DNA of 64,000 nt from Corvus cornix cornix (lineage: Eukaryota; Chordata; Aves; Passeriformes; Corvidae): positions 41,219,148 through 41,283,147 of the forward strand of contig NC_046335.1 of the NCBI RefSeq assembly GCF_000738735.6, in the 5' to 3' direction. Shown piece by piece: positions 49,411 to 61,885 of this stretch. The notes beneath the pieces are model-generated. The model was not told the origin of the DNA. It made no database searches and was given only the letters and a program-made list of their open reading frames with translations. The position numbers and the translations under genes were made by a program. Numbering within the stretch: position 1 is the stretch's first letter; each line of letters opens with the position of its first letter.

Positions 49411-51425
49411 TCTGCAACTGTAGCTTGGGACTCTACAAAGCACAAGAGGGGGTGGTGGTGTTAAAAAAATAATGTGTATTTAGACATTATCCCTGCCCAT
49501 AAAATAAAGACCCCAAAATTCTTAAATGACCAAGGAGCTTTCGTATCACCACATGCCACTGCTAAAGCAAAGCACCTCCAGTCTTCTATTCCCAGGCTCC
49601 CAGACCAGAGGCAATTGCTGTGATCATCTTGTTTGCTTGCTGTATTACACAGGCAATAGGTTTTTCCCTGAAAGTGGGGTTAAAGAATGTCTTTCTGAAA
49701 GCTGCCCAAGCTTAAAATTCCCAAGTGCCAGGAAGCTACAGGACAGAGCCTGGGATAGGCAGAGGTGCCTTTGGAGACAATGAAAGGACACTTTGCTCCA
49801 AGGATGAACTTGCTTGACTCCAGCATCCAGCCACTGCATCATAAAAAGCATTTTTGCTTGCAGGATGGAAAAGCCCCGTGTATGTGGATATCTCTGTTTG
49901 CAAGTGCACACACTCAGTGGTCTCCCAACATTTTGTCTCCAACAAAATGACTGGATTATGCTCTACACAGCCTCCTTCTATGAAACTTATTAGATTGCCT
50001 TGCCAAAAATTTTTTCAACCTCCTCCAGCACTTGTCCAGCAGAGGAGAGCAGAATTGGGTGCAACATCTGAGTAGCAGCCTTACCAAGTGTCATACAAGC
50101 TCTGCTCCCAGAAATATGCATTTCTACCGGTGTCACACTGGTGGTATTTTCATTAAAATACATGAACAAATTTGCTCTCAGTTTATAAAGTTCCATCTTA
50201 ATTCCACATACTAGAAGTTTTTAATCTGGCAGTATTAAGACAGGCATCGTAAAGAAATATGAGTATATGGATTTAATGCAAGTTGGCTTTACCAAGCAGG
50301 CTGTATTCCTGTTTGAAAGGGACAAGCAGCTCCTCTCACGAGATCCATTCCTGTGAAGCAGTGTATTGGCAAAAGACTTTTGTCCTTGCTGTTTTCCAAA
50401 ATCATTTTAATCCATGACCAATATCAGACTGCTCTGTCTATAGATCCCTGAATCATCTTTCAGTCCCAGACTTAGCATTGTTTGTTCTCAAAGTCTTGTG
50501 GATTTGCCCTAGGTTTACCTCTGTGTAACTGAGAGCCCAGTCTGGGCACTCGGGAGCAGTTCTGTCTAACCACCCATGCTGGAGAAGGGACATAGCGAGG
50601 ATACTTTCACAGTAACATTTTGCAGCTATGATCCAAACCCACAAGAAATTTCTGTGCCTGTAGGTCTATTAGTTTGTTAGAGAAAAATTGCATTTGTCCT
50701 TTGATTTTTTTTATATAAGAGCATCTGTCTGTCAAAGCTCTGAGGAGCTGGGCTGTGTGAAGGCTCCAGCCTAGAACTGGCCATGTGGTCTTTCTGCTCA
50801 GGAGGGAGGAAGGACTGGGAGCCAGAGGCAAACCTCAGGCACTCAGTCTTCCTCTCTCTGCTGTGCAGGGCAGGGTGTAACTCAGCACCCCCAGCCAGGA
50901 CACAGTGTCCTCTCAGTGCCTGCCAGAGCCCTTGGCCATCCTGGTCTTTGCCCATGAGGTACAGAAACTCCACTCCCACAACTGCCCTTCCCAAGCTGCC
51001 TTTCCAGCAGCTGCCTCCCAGCATGGCAGACAAAGGATGTTCACGTACCAGCTGGGCAGCAGCACAGAGGGAACAGTGTCCCTGTCTGTTTGCAAATGCT
51101 CCCTGCACCAAGGATACACTCCTGGCCAAAAATAGTCTTTGGGTTTACATGTGTTGGCTAAACAAATCATAAAGCTTTTAACCCCACTTGAAACCCAAAT
51201 CTCCTGAGGATTTCTAATCAGAGAGAGAGAAATGTACCCTTATGTGTTCAGGAAAGACATTATTTTTTTCTTAGCTGTGTAACTAAGCCTTTTGTTTTCA
51301 CTTCATTTTCTTTTTGGTCAATTATGGTTGAATAAGCTCAAATTTTAATATCTGCATGTTTGTGCTACTAGCCACTGTTCCTGCTGCTTCTGGAGAATAG
51401 AGGATATTGGTTTATGGCTCATATG
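49411..51425. other. unannotated noncoding DNA
   Basis: No gene was recognised. At 50,677-51,172, frames of 129 and 150 codons are open on both strands of a GC-richer patch. Neither contains a known motif. Confidence 0.45.
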
Positions 51426-51430
51426 AGGCG

Positions 51431-51470
51431 GAGAGAGACAGAGACAGAGAGAAACAGAGAGAGAGGAAAG
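51431..51470 (+). repeat. (GA)n-rich imperfect microsatellite
   Basis: An interrupted GAGAGA/CAGAGA repeat of about 40 bases. Confidence 0.8.
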
Positions 51471-52099
51471 AAGTTAACTTTAAGACTCTTTCTTACCCAA
51501 TTTTTGAAGAACAACTCGGGGCATATTCCTGTTCTTGGGTCTTAAATGATTTGCATAATACTCTAAATGTGTAAGATGTGCAAGTATTTTTAAGAGCCAT
51601 TATGCAAAGGTGAAGTACAGAGTAACTTTGCCAAGTTATTGTCATCTGGGAAGGTAGGCATTTGCATAAAGAACTGTAAGTTTTGTACACACCTAGTAAG
51701 ATGCTTAAATGCTCAGTGTACGGTATTTCAAGTAAAAAAATATTGTCTCTCCCTCTCCTCTTGCTTTCCCTGTCATCAATTGACATCAATGGTTAAAGCC
51801 CTTGGCAGAAAATCTAAATCACAGATAAAGAAATAATACAAACAGAAAGCTTAATCCTGCTGCCAAGAAGTTGAACAGCAAAAATTTTATTGGCGTTAGC
51901 ACAGTCCAGATTGGGCCCAGGCACACAGAAATTAGGACAAGTTGCTATCTAGATCGTATGAGCCATCATAATGCAGTCTCAGGAGGTTAGAGAGATTTCA
52001 CTTTGGAAACGCATCCACCCAAATGCTTGAAAAGAGAAGGAGATAGTTCCCGAAATTCAACTTCCCTCACAGACCTGGTCATATGCTTCTTGGACAGCT

Positions 52100-52101
<2 letters not shown>

Positions 52102-52147
<46 letters not shown>
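52102..52147. repeat. (TA)n dinucleotide microsatellite
   Basis: About 45 bases of uninterrupted TA repeats. It can extrude as a cruciform and is likely length-polymorphic. Confidence 0.97.
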
Positions 52148-52148
<1 letters not shown>

Positions 52149-55100
52149 CTCTTTTTAGCAGAAAAGAAAGCAAAGTTTAAAGTCCACCTGCCTGTGCTAG
52201 TAGAACATATGTGTGTGTACTTTTTGTGTAAAGATGGGCTGAAGAATTGAATATTCTTAACACTTTTCCAAACTGTTGCATGTTCTTGCACTCTTCAAGA
52301 TCAGACATCTTTTTACAAGTTTAATAGCGTGAGCAGCCACAGCTGTAGGGAGTCCACGCTGCTGTATATATGTGGTCCTTCATATTCTTATCAGGGGAAT
52401 CTCTCAGGAGATTGAAATATCAGTACAATGGCCTTGAATCGGCCTCTGCTTCTGTAAGGAGACTGTGCAACAGGGGTATCCTCAGCAGACCTGAACAGCA
52501 ACATCACTGCAGTGAACTTCACTGGAGGGCTTTTCCTCTGGGGCATTAATTTGATCTCCAGGTAAATTCAGTTCCCCGTGACCATACCTGCCACTCAAAG
52601 AAGGACATAACCTTGCAGACCCAGTCATAACCACACCATTTTCCTTTTCCTGCTATCGTTATTTAGGGATTTCAGAGGGTGGTTCAGAAGGATCAGCTTG
52701 GCAAACCCTATCTGGCTTCTGATAACAAATCAAGACAGTGCTTGGCAACTTGTCATGTGCGGGTACGAAACAGGTCAGGGTCAAGCGTCCAAGAGGACAC
52801 CACCAAATCTTCCCCACTGCTTCTTGCACCAGCTTTCCTGGGTAGTTGCCAAAGCCAGGGCACTGACTCTACCTGCCAGGCTTGCACTCAGGGTAACACA
52901 GAAATCATGCCCCTGGTGAGGAGGAACTGGACATGAGGCAATGGATGGAGTTCCATTTCATCCTCAGCCATGGAAGTAACCAGACTCATGTTTCTTTGGT
53001 ATCTGTGAGGTCTCTATTCATCTGTGCAGTTCAGTGATCTCATCCTTGCTGCTTGTCCCAAGGTAAAATAAATTTATGGATTTAAGGTGACTGAAGGTTT
53101 TTAAAACAAATCTATTCTTGTCCCTCAAGGAACCTAAAAAAATCATATTTCAGCTTTCTGTTTTGTTTAAATGGCATCACAAAACTCCATTGCCCTCCCG
53201 GAAATATCACTGAAGAACTGCCTCAAATATGACCTGGGAGAGTGCTGATGCAGTTGAAGTAAATCATGCCGGTCATCCAGAGTGAACTGCTATTCCCATT
53301 CTCCTTATAAAAATAATATTAACCTAGGAAAAAAAAAGAAAAATGCTGAGTTTCTTGGAACTGGCTATCAGCTGAGTGGGTCAATTTAAGGTTTTTAGTG
53401 AATATATTTTCTTCATGCTGCTTGAGGCCTTGAAGAGGAGCTACTATACCCCTTCCAATATTTTTCAGTGCCGTGTGTTGTATACAAAAAGAAATCAGAT
53501 AGACACACTGCTGGACTCTCTCCTTTTGTCCAGGTTGGCCGGAAGTTTTGCTGATTCTGACTGTTAAAACACAATCAACCCAAACCCAAGCTGCCCTCCT
53601 TCTGAACTGCATTATTTTGTTAAAACATCAATAGACTTCTTTTTTTTTTTTAATTGAGACAAATACTGAAGAGTCAAATGCCTTATGTGAATCACCATGA
53701 TGCCACCAGAGCCATACCTATTTCTGTGAGGTAAAAAATCCATCCTGGGTATTCAGTATATTAAGCCCGCTGTAGACAGTTCTGCTGGGAAGGAAGATGG
53801 GAAAATACGAGAGGTAAAAAGATGGGTCTTAACCCCTCTAGAAACAGCAGGTTCATATTTCAGACTCATGGGGTCACAGACTGATGTGTTTCTTAAAAGG
53901 AGTCAAAAAGTCACAAATACTGTTCCCTGAGCAGATGTTCTCCAGGTAATAGCAAAGGCACGTTTGATTAATACTGTTTTGCCAGCATACTTAAATCTTG
54001 CCCTACAGAGCTGTAGGCTGCTTAATTAAATTTTTGTTCAAAAGGAGAGTGAAAAGAAAGCAAAGGACCAGCTTCTAGGTGTAAAACTAGTGTTATCCTC
54101 ATTGAAACCACCCTGAAGCCAATAGAGCAACTTAGCCAATAGAACTTGAAGTAAGGAAAATTCTGACATTTTCTAGCCATGTTCTGGCAGCAAATATGTT
54201 TTTGACAATCATTGGCAAGGAGCTGAGAGCTGTTCCTATTCCCATGTCAGCAGAGTACTTGGTGGTGGGCAGCTCACCATTGCCACGAGCCTTTTGTTTC
54301 CAGTAAAGTCGACATGAGTTCGCAATCATGTGCATGCCTCATGATGTGTGTGACTAGGAATAATTCAAATAGAAATAATCACATTAGCTCAAAAATGGAG
54401 ATCAAAAACCTTATTGACCTTTACAGGCAGTGACACCTTCACTCTGACCAGTGTGCTCAGGACCAAGTCTTGATGCTCGTTTCATACCTCTGAGAAAAAA
54501 CAGAGGCACACTGCTGGGTGTCGTGGGCAGGAGTAATATATTTTGTCTCTCTATGATTTGGAGTGGTTTTTTTGCCTTTGATGACAGGATTCAGTGCAGA
54601 GTTTCACTCAGATGGCATGGAAATTTCAGAGAGTCACAGACAGCATGGAGTCCCTTTTAGGAGAATCTGGGTATTGTGAACACTTACAAACTGGTCATTT
54701 ATGTCAAAATATAAGAATTAGTGTGAGATAACAGATTCCTCCATATGTGGAAGTCAAGACAATAATATCTATTTTATTATATACCACTTGCCCAGTGAAT
54801 CTAATATCATAAGCCAAACAACAGAGAGTCATTTTGTCCATAGAAACCTCAAGTGTTGGATGTGAACTCAAGAGTGAGGTCGGCCTGATCACAAAAAGGG
54901 GTTGAAGTCACTCCTGTCCCACCATAGCAGAACTGTTTGGTGGATTCGGTGCCCTTGACCCAGGACAGAGAATCTTTCTGATTTCACTACTGAGAAGTGG
55001 GGAGAAGTGAATGCTATATAAAAGTATTCAGAGATCAGAGATACTCCGTGGAAAAGGGAGAACAGGTTGAGCTGGTTCCTTCATGAACCAATGGAATTTG

Positions 55101-56600
55101 TTCCAAGGGAGTGTGTACAGGCACTGATGGTTCAGTGGAACATCACAATATGGTCAGTCTCTGTATCTACTTGGAGTCTAGAGTGATCTGAGGAGAGAAG
55201 AAAATCTGAAAAATTCAGGCCTAGCCACAACTGGATTAATACACACAGAAGGCAGGAACACAGCCACACCAGCAAGTATCTGATTTACTGGACAGAGAAT
55301 GCAAGGTGAAGTGTGCCTTGGAGAATGGGCAATCCAAGAGCTTTTACGACATTTAAATCTGGTAATTCCTTAAACCCATTGGCTTTTCCTGGTCTGATGC
55401 ACAAAGATGTGTTTCACATGCTCTGGATGTGCAGTTCTCCATGATTAGCACATGCATACTTCCCACACACGTCTCCCTGTAGGCCTGGGACACATCCCTC
55501 CTTAGGGAGCAACCAGGTTATGTAGTGCTGCTGCTCTCAGCACATTTTTGTTAATCATATCTGAATGAGGGTTACTACTTCTGGGTAAGCAATCAGAAGT
55601 TTAAACTGCATCTGGGTAAATATTCACCATCACATGAGGGCTTAAGCTGCTCCCAGCGGAGTCAGGAGTCATCGAGCAAACACCCATGGCTTGTCTGGGT
55701 GTATCACCATCTGTCTGCATGGTTTTGTCCTTTTTCAGTGGCAAATGGGGGCTTAGTGCTTGTGCACGTGAAGGACTGGTGGCTTCACAGAAAAGCAGGT
55801 GCTCTGAAAGCTTTAAATAGCTCTGCCACATACTTCAAACATGACTGGCAGCACTCCTAGTATTCTGCCCTGCATTATTTGGCCAAGAAGCCTCAGCCTT
55901 TAACTTCCAGGCTTGGCCATTTTAACCTTAAGCCTCCATATGTCTCAGTCCCTCAGAGCATCCCACCACTGAACCTTGCTTAACACAGGTATGGCTCCCT
56001 GGGGCGCTGTTCAAACATGCCAAGGGAGGGGAACATAATGAGAGCCCATGGCAGGGCATCTGTAATTTAAGCCAGGGTTTGAACCCAGGCCTTGGCAGAT
56101 GTCTAGGAGAATTTTGCCCAAGTGTGCTTGCTTTCCTCCTTTCTTTTTCCAAGTGTTTGTTTCCCAGTTTGCACTAAATTTTATTGAAAACATCAGGCTA
56201 ATAGCAATGGGGAGAGTGGTTGAGTAGATTTTGCCTCTTTTTCCCTTTTCTTTCTGGAATGCAGCCATCAAAATAAACATTAAATGCAAAATGCTGGGGC
56301 TTGAGTTATTACTTGTGAGGGTGCTGGGAGGGAAATTTATAGCAACATTACTGTGTTTTGCTAGAAATCTCTTAATGCACCAAAGTGGAGAGGTGTGTGT
56401 GTTTTTTATTAAAATGTTACACTCTATAAATCTGAGCAGCAGGGAGGACACAGGTGGCCCCAGGGCTCAGCTGACTGGACTGTCATTTTAAACTTGGGGA
56501 AGGTCTGTCTGACTGTCCTCCCCACCCCATCCCAGCATCAGCACGGCCGCGGGCTGTCTCCATCACTGACTGCAATGGCTCTGGAGGCTCTGCCTTTGCT
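52148..56600. other. unannotated noncoding DNA
   Basis: No gene was recognised. A segment near 56,065-56,095 (GCCAGGGTTTGAACCCAGGC) recalls the MIR promoter-box region but lacks flanking MIR sequence. The 146-codon minus-strand frame at 56,011-56,451 resembles no known protein. Confidence 0.45.
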
Positions 56601-56602
56601 TC

Positions 56603-56945
56603 ATTATAGCAGCCTTCCAGTACCTAAAGGAGACCTACAAGAAAGACGGAGAGGGATTTTTTACAAGAGCCTGTAGTGATAGGACAAGGGGGAATGGCTT
56701 TAAACTGAATGAGGGTATGTTTAGATTAGATATTAGGGAGAAATTCTTCACTGTGAGGATTGTGAGGCACTGGAACAGGTTGCCCAGACAAGATGTTTAT
56801 GCCCCATCCCTGGAAATGTTCCAGGCCAGGGTGGACAGGGCTTTGAGCAACCTGCTCTAGTGGAAGGTGTCCCTGCCCATGGCAGGGGGATTGGAACTGG
56901 GTGATCTTTAAGGCCTCTTCCAACACATACCATTCTATGATTCTT
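56603..56945 (+). mobile_element. CR1 LINE, 5'-truncated 3' end
   Basis: This is the best-preserved transposon in the window. In order it carries 'cctgtagtgataggacaagg', 'ggctttaaactgaatgaggg', 'ttagattagatattaggga', 'ttcttcactgtgaggattgt', 'gaggcactggaacaggttgc', 'ccatccctggaaatgttcca', 'ggtgtccctgcccatggcag' and the terminal CCATTCTATGATTCT. This is the avian CR1 3' end, including the octamer-like terminus typical of the family. Only the last 340 bases or so are present, as expected from incomplete reverse transcription. Divergence is much lower than in the other LINE pieces, so this is a more recent insertion. It supports a bird origin. Confidence 0.93.
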
Positions 56946-57945
56946 TGCAGTTATTGTTGCTGCTGTGGGGTTTACTCCCTCTTTTTGTCCTTCTGATTTT
57001 TAAGCCACCAAAAATGACCAGTCAGACTGAGTCATTGCTCCTGCTTTGATAGCAAATTTCCTAATGATTTCATTCAAACACTGCTCCTTTTTAGGACTCT
57101 CTCAGTGACCTTCTCTTGTACCCTGGCAGCAGTGTGTCCTGATGAGAAGTTTTTGTGAGTGGATGACCCCTAAAAGCTGAGGATGGTAGCTGGGCAGAGG
57201 TCTGTTGCTGTGGCTGGGTGAAGTTGTCACCATGCAATTTGGAGACTTGGGTGCACTTCACCAAGGCTGCTAACTCAGTACAGATTTCTGTGCGAGATGC
57301 TGCAGCTTGCTCAGGCTCCGGGGAAAACTGGAGAAGGTCAGGACCCAGAGAAATACCAGTCCCTTGTGTCCCCGTGTCTGTCAGTAGGTAAGGTACTTTT
57401 GCCTGAAATTCGGAGGCTGGCTGAGCGGCTCACTTGGGCGGGTGGCTGGTACTGCTGAGCTGCTCACTGGAGGAAGGGGCAGGGACCCGCAGGACTCCGG
57501 GGCTCTTTCCCAGCTTCCAGTGGACAGCAGATATTGTGGCTTAGTGGGAGTTCGGGCAATCACTTTTTTTGAGACTCATTTTCTCTGCCTTAAATCGAGG
57601 GTGCTTCCCTCAGTGTGAGGCTTCACAGTAAGAACATGACATCCTCATGGGATGTACATGCAGGCATCTCCTCAGCCTGCTCCACTGCTTGCAAAATATA
57701 CTGGATGCTTTCTGTAAGACCAATCCTGGACCATTCTGTGGAGGGAATTTGCAAACCCTGTGAACCGACTCCCCCTTAATTAGACATGGCTTTGACACAG
57801 TAAGTCTTGATAGGATTTTTTTGCGAGTTAAAAAAAAAAAAAGGAATAGCAGGGTTTAGGACGGTTTAAAAAAGTAAACAAGCAAACGAGTAACAGCAAA
57901 GAAGGGGTCATATCTACGGTCCAGGAGACTGGAACAGCAGCATGA
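56946..57945. other. noncoding DNA flanking the CpG cluster
   Basis: No gene was recognised. CpG density rises locally around 57,405-57,510. A 12-to-13-base A-run at about 57,830-57,842 lies just before the abrupt start of the CpG-rich block. Confidence 0.5.
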
Positions 57946-57954
57946 AGCCCCTGC

Positions 57955-58460
57955 TAGGAATCACATCTGCTCAGAGATCCCGCCGCTGCGGCTGTGAGAC
58001 CCGGCCGTGGCCGAAAGCTGAGCCCCCGGGGAGCCGCGGCGGGGCCGGGCAGCCCTCGGGCCGGGCGCTGTGTGCCCGAGGCCGCCAAGGGCCGCAGGGC
58101 AGCAGGCGGGCGCGGAGTGTCCCGAGACAAGACACCGTGCGAACGAGCCGAACGCTCTATTTCCAAATCCCCTTTGTCCCGCGCCTCTCCCTCTTCGGAC
58201 AGTTCTGGAAGGGACTTTTCCAGAGCTTGCCTAAGCTCCCCAAAAAGCACACGTTCCTCTTGTATTCCTCCTCGAATGAACCTGCTGATAAGAGGGGGGC
58301 TTCCTCCGGCGCCAGTGCCTTGGAAACAGGCGCTCCGAGCAGCGGGATGGGAGAAAGCCGCTGCCGTGGCCGTGGAGCAAGCGCGGGAGCCCAGCGCGGG
58401 CACTCCTCTCCCGGGCCAGGAGCTCAGGGGCTCCGCGGCGCATTGATCCATCGCCCTGAG
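57955..58460. promoter_or_regulatory. CpG island, block 1
   Basis: GC content and CpG frequency rise sharply (for example GAGCCGCGGCGGGGCCGGGC near 58,031). Long open frames on both strands (190, 169 and 150 codons) are composition artefacts, rich in Arg, Ala, Pro and Gly. Unmethylated islands of this kind usually mark promoters or Polycomb-regulated developmental loci. Confidence 0.8.
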
Positions 58461-58471
58461 CATTTAAACCG

Positions 58472-58484
58472 TGCTGGGTCAGCA
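58472..58484. promoter_or_regulatory. MAF recognition element (MARE)-like site
   Basis: TGCTGGGTCAGCA differs by one base from the T-MARE consensus TGCTGAGTCAGCA bound by MAF and CNC-bZIP factors. It sits in the gap just after the first CpG block, which is where functional sites are often found. Binding is not demonstrated. Confidence 0.4.
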
Positions 58485-58779
58485 GATTTTGGCGCAAATC
58501 ACAAGGAAAATTAGTTTGTGAGCCTCGCATTTTGCTGTGATATCTGTAATGGGTACGGGATTGTTATCAGAAAAAAAAAAGAAGTCACGATTATAATTCC
58601 TAGCAGTGGGTCACGAATTGCTTTACTTGGGAAGATCTGTTCTTTGGTTTAGAGATGGTTTAAGGGAACTGCTTGGAGATTGCAACGAGAAAGGTGTATT
58701 TGTTACAAACAACCCGGGAAATGTCCATCGGAGAGTAAGGCAAGGAGAGGAACAAACGAAATTCAAGGGCCAGGCAGGA

Positions 58780-59670
58780 CCGGGGACGGGGCTAAGCCGG
58801 CCGCCTCATCGCGGCAGCCCGAACGTTCGAAAGAGCACTGCAGAATGCAGGAACGGGTGCGGGTTTGCCGCCCCTCTCCCAGACCTGGAGTCGCCTTGCC
58901 CTGAGCGCTTCATATTAGCAATTAAAAGTATCCACGCTTCCCTGGGAGAGCTTTTCATCCTCCCTCGGCAGCAGGCACCAGCTGCTCTTCGCCGAGGGAT
59001 GCTGGAGGTGGGTCTCCGGGCTGGGGCAGCGTTGTGCCCGCGGCCTGGGCGGCAGGGTCGGGTCCCAGCACCAGGCGTGACGGGCCGGGGGCGAGCTCCC
59101 TTTCGCTCAACCTCCCCCCCGCCCCAGCGTGTCCCCGTCTCTTCTCCCTCGGTCCCGCCGCCGCGGGCTGTCCCAGCTCTGCCCTGCGCATAAAGGTCAG
59201 GGGGAGCCGCTCTCGCCGCGCTGACAGGTGCACCAGCTGCCACTGGATGCCTTCGGCTCGGAGCTCCCTCCTCCCCGACCTCTTTGTTTCAAGCGCAGGG
59301 CAAGGAGGACATTCCCAGGCCGACGCACCCCTTGGGGAAATGCCTCTCCCGCGGCGCATGGCGGCCCCGGCCCCAAAAGGTCACCAGTATCGGGGGCTGT
59401 CCTTGTCCTGTTCCTGGGACCAGAGCCGGGACGCTTGGGGCAGTGGGTCCGCCCGGTCCCGTAGCACATTCCCAGCACGGGCGGGTGGTACCCAGAGCGC
59501 GCTGCCGCATCCCCAGGGCTCCGCTGGCCCGCCGAGCCGCCCGGCCCGCCGCCTCCCTCAGCCCCCGTGGGTGCTGCCGTGCACCCTCCCGCGGAGCCTT
59601 CGGCCGCTTTCTCGGCATTACCGCCCGCAGGACCCCCGGCTTCCCTGAAGGCAGAGCCGCCCTGCCTTCA
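58780..59670. promoter_or_regulatory. CpG island, block 2
   Basis: Dense CpG from the GCCGGCCGCC stretch at about 58,796 through CCGCCGAGCCGCCCGGCCCG near 59,530. Overlapping frames up to 204 codons (59,034-59,648, plus) are open on both strands and show no domain, so they are treated as noncoding. Confidence 0.85.
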
Positions 59671-59915
59671 CTGCGCCCGAACCACTGACTTCAGCGAAAA
59701 ACAGCCCCTGAGTTCAGAGCCAGCGCTGGCAAGGTCACACACAAAAGGAAAGGATCGAGCAAATTAATAGCAAGTGCATATTTCCCCGCGTGAAGGAATT
59801 TACAGACAGCCACCAGGGATGGCATACTAAATATAGACACCCTCCCCCCCATCTCAGATCTGTCCGGGGTGCTTGGTAGCGGGATGAAGTGAGCAGCACC
59901 GCTTTAACTCAGCCC
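59671..59915. other. CpG-poor spacer within the cluster
   Basis: An AT-richer gap between CpG blocks, with a short C-run (about 59,844-59,850). No gene was seen. Confidence 0.5.
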
Positions 59916-59919
59916 GGCT

Positions 59920-60360
59920 CTACCGTCTAAGCCTGTTTGTGGTCCACCCCGCCTGGCTCAGCCCGGACCGGGGCACGGTGCCGGCTGGGTGCGCTCCGCC
60001 AAGCCCGCCGGGACGCGAGGCGGAATGGGGTGCGGATCGGGGTGCGGGGGGCGCGGGGGCCGCCCCTGCTCCGTCTTCCCATTGGTTCTCACATGCTGGC
60101 GTCACCCGGGGCCCCGCGAGAGCGATGCCAAAAGAGGTGATTTTCCATGTTTTTCTGGGAACACTGAGGAAAGGACGGGATCGAGGGGTTTGTGATGCTC
60201 CGGAGACTCCGGGCTCCGCTGCGCACCCGGGCGCCAGAGCAGGGCACAGCCTGCCGGGGAGCGGGCCCAGCCGCCCTTCTCCAGCCGCGGCAGCCTCGGG
60301 GTCTCCGTGCAGGGCCGGGTATATCAGCGCCCTTCGCTGCCCGCAGCTTGGCGCGAGCTC
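59920..60360. promoter_or_regulatory. CpG island, block 3
   Basis: CpG-dense block containing a weak TATATC motif near 60,319-60,324 in a GC-rich context, followed by GC-rich sequence (CAGCTTGGCGCGAGCTCC near 60,345). No coding domain was recognised in any frame. Confidence 0.75.
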
Positions 60361-60439
60361 CACACTGCCTGGAAAAGAAAACAAAATTTAAAAATTAAAA
60401 AAAAACCAAAACTAAGGGAACAAAATTCTCGTCTGGAAA

Positions 60440-61250
60440 GCCCTTGCGGCCCGGAGCAGTCCCCTGAGGCACCTTAGGGACCCGGGGGCTGTGCGAGCGG
60501 AGCAGGCCATGGTGGGTCTGACCCCCTCCCGCCGCCTCTCCTTGTGCCCCGCACGGAGAGGTCTGGGAACCCCCGCCTCTTCCCCTCCTCCCCGAGCGGG
60601 CACCGAGGCCCTACCATGAGCCGCTCGGTCCGCGGACCGGCAGCGGAGGCGGCCTGGGTCCGGCGGGTCCCTCACCCAGCGTCCCAGCGGCCAAGCAGGT
60701 GCCCGCTTTGGTGACAACATACAGACACACAGGCACAGGTGGCCATGCGCACCTGTGGATCCTCATGGAGCACTCCGTCCCAGGGGCACCAGGGCTGGCC
60801 GCGCTGCGGAGTGGGGCCGAGGAGAGCCGCGGACAGCGCGGCTGCAGGGCCAGGGTCGAAAGGCAGCAGGGTTGAGGAGTGAGAACATGCGGGAAGCGGA
60901 GCTCTCTTGCTGAGGTGGCGGTAAGAGGCAGCGGGGCAGGATCGGAGGAGTGGACGGAAAAGCTTTGCCCGCACAAGCCCAGAGACGCAGGGGCTAGCCT
61001 GGCCTCGGAGCCTGGTCCTTCCTTTTCCCCGGAAAGGAGGGGAGCGGGTCAGCTTCAGTTCTCTGCAAGCGCTTTCGTTACACGAGGAAGGTGTTTTGAT
61101 AACATTCGATGTTTACCCCCGAGGAAAGGCGCAAAAGGCAGGACAGCAAAGCGCCCGCGCCCCCAGCTCAGGCCCCAGCCGGTGCCCGGCAGGAGGCAGG
61201 AGCCAGAGCGCAAGGCGGCAGGTACCAGCGGGACGGTCACTAAGCAAGCT
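60440..61250. promoter_or_regulatory. CpG island, block 4
   Basis: CpG-rich sequence with several G+C blocks. A plausible splice-donor-like GCG|GTAAGAG occurs on the plus strand at about 60,921, but no matching exon could be recognised. Open frames (121-128 codons) are compositional. Confidence 0.75.
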
Positions 61251-61339
61251 ACACTCCCGAAATAAAGATGCAACCTTCGTCCCGCTGGAAAAAAAAAAAA
61301 TTGTTGGGGGAGATTAGCACGAGTACTTTTTCCCCTCAC

Positions 61340-61395
61340 TCCCCCCTTGCAGTGGTGTTATAAATAGGTCGCCTTCAGATCTCGGTCCAGTACAA
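61340..61395 (+). promoter_or_regulatory. candidate TATA/initiator core promoter
   Basis: TATAAATAG at 61,359-61,367 is a strong TATA box. Thirty bases downstream of its first T, an initiator-like CCAGTAC (A at 61,389) fits six of seven positions of YYANWYY. Upstream is a C-rich run (about 61,332-61,348) suitable for SP/KLF-type factors. The box lies in a narrow AT-richer gap between two CpG blocks, the arrangement seen at many regulated vertebrate promoters. If real, transcription runs left to right and the first exon lies within the last 2.6 kb or continues beyond the window. Transcription itself is not shown. Confidence 0.5.
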
Positions 61396-61539
61396 AAGGA
61401 GCCCGCAGCTCTGAAGTGACCACACAAACCAATCCGTTGGGGAAACAAACTCGAAACAGTTTCCAAGAGCAGGGCTCTGCCAAATTGCCGGGAGGCAACG
61501 GTGTGAAAGATCCCCCCTGTCTTTATCCCCCCTCTCCGG

Positions 61540-61885
61540 TGAAATGACCCCGCTCCCTGAACCGAGGTTTTTACTCTCCCACGACTCAGAGGGAGGGGGC
61601 AGAACCTGGGGTGCTGGATCCGGCACCCCGGAGTCCTGCCGTGACTCTCCTCAGCCATCCCGTCGCCTCTCCGGCTGCAGCCATGGGGAATACCAGGAGG
61701 ACGGTGGAAGCTTGAGGGGACACCGCAGGTTTCCCTCGGCGGTGGCTGGGAAAGTGGGGAAGAGCATTCTTGCCTCCTCCCCCCGGCCTCCTGCGAGAGC
61801 CCGGGCTCATTCCAGCAGCCGTCCCTCCTGCCCGCTCCCCGCAGCCCTGCGCTGCCGCGGCCGGTGTGCAGGGACCAGCGGAAAC
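61540..61885. promoter_or_regulatory. CpG island, block 5
   Basis: GC-rich block immediately downstream of the TATA/initiator candidate. It could be 5' untranslated first-exon sequence of the inferred transcript. The 127-codon plus frame at 61,544-61,927 begins at the first ATG after the candidate start but has no known domain. Confidence 0.65.

Noticed and set aside
56065..56095. GGTTTGAACCC resembling a tRNA B box or MIR promoter
   Set aside because: No A box, no cloverleaf arms and no MIR core could be found around it, so neither a tRNA gene nor a SINE is supported.
57942..59648. Open frames of 150-204 codons in the CpG-rich block
   Set aside because: They overlap on both strands, consist mainly of Arg, Ala, Pro, Gly and Ser, and match no family I know. 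High GC removes stop codons, so openness is not evidence of coding.
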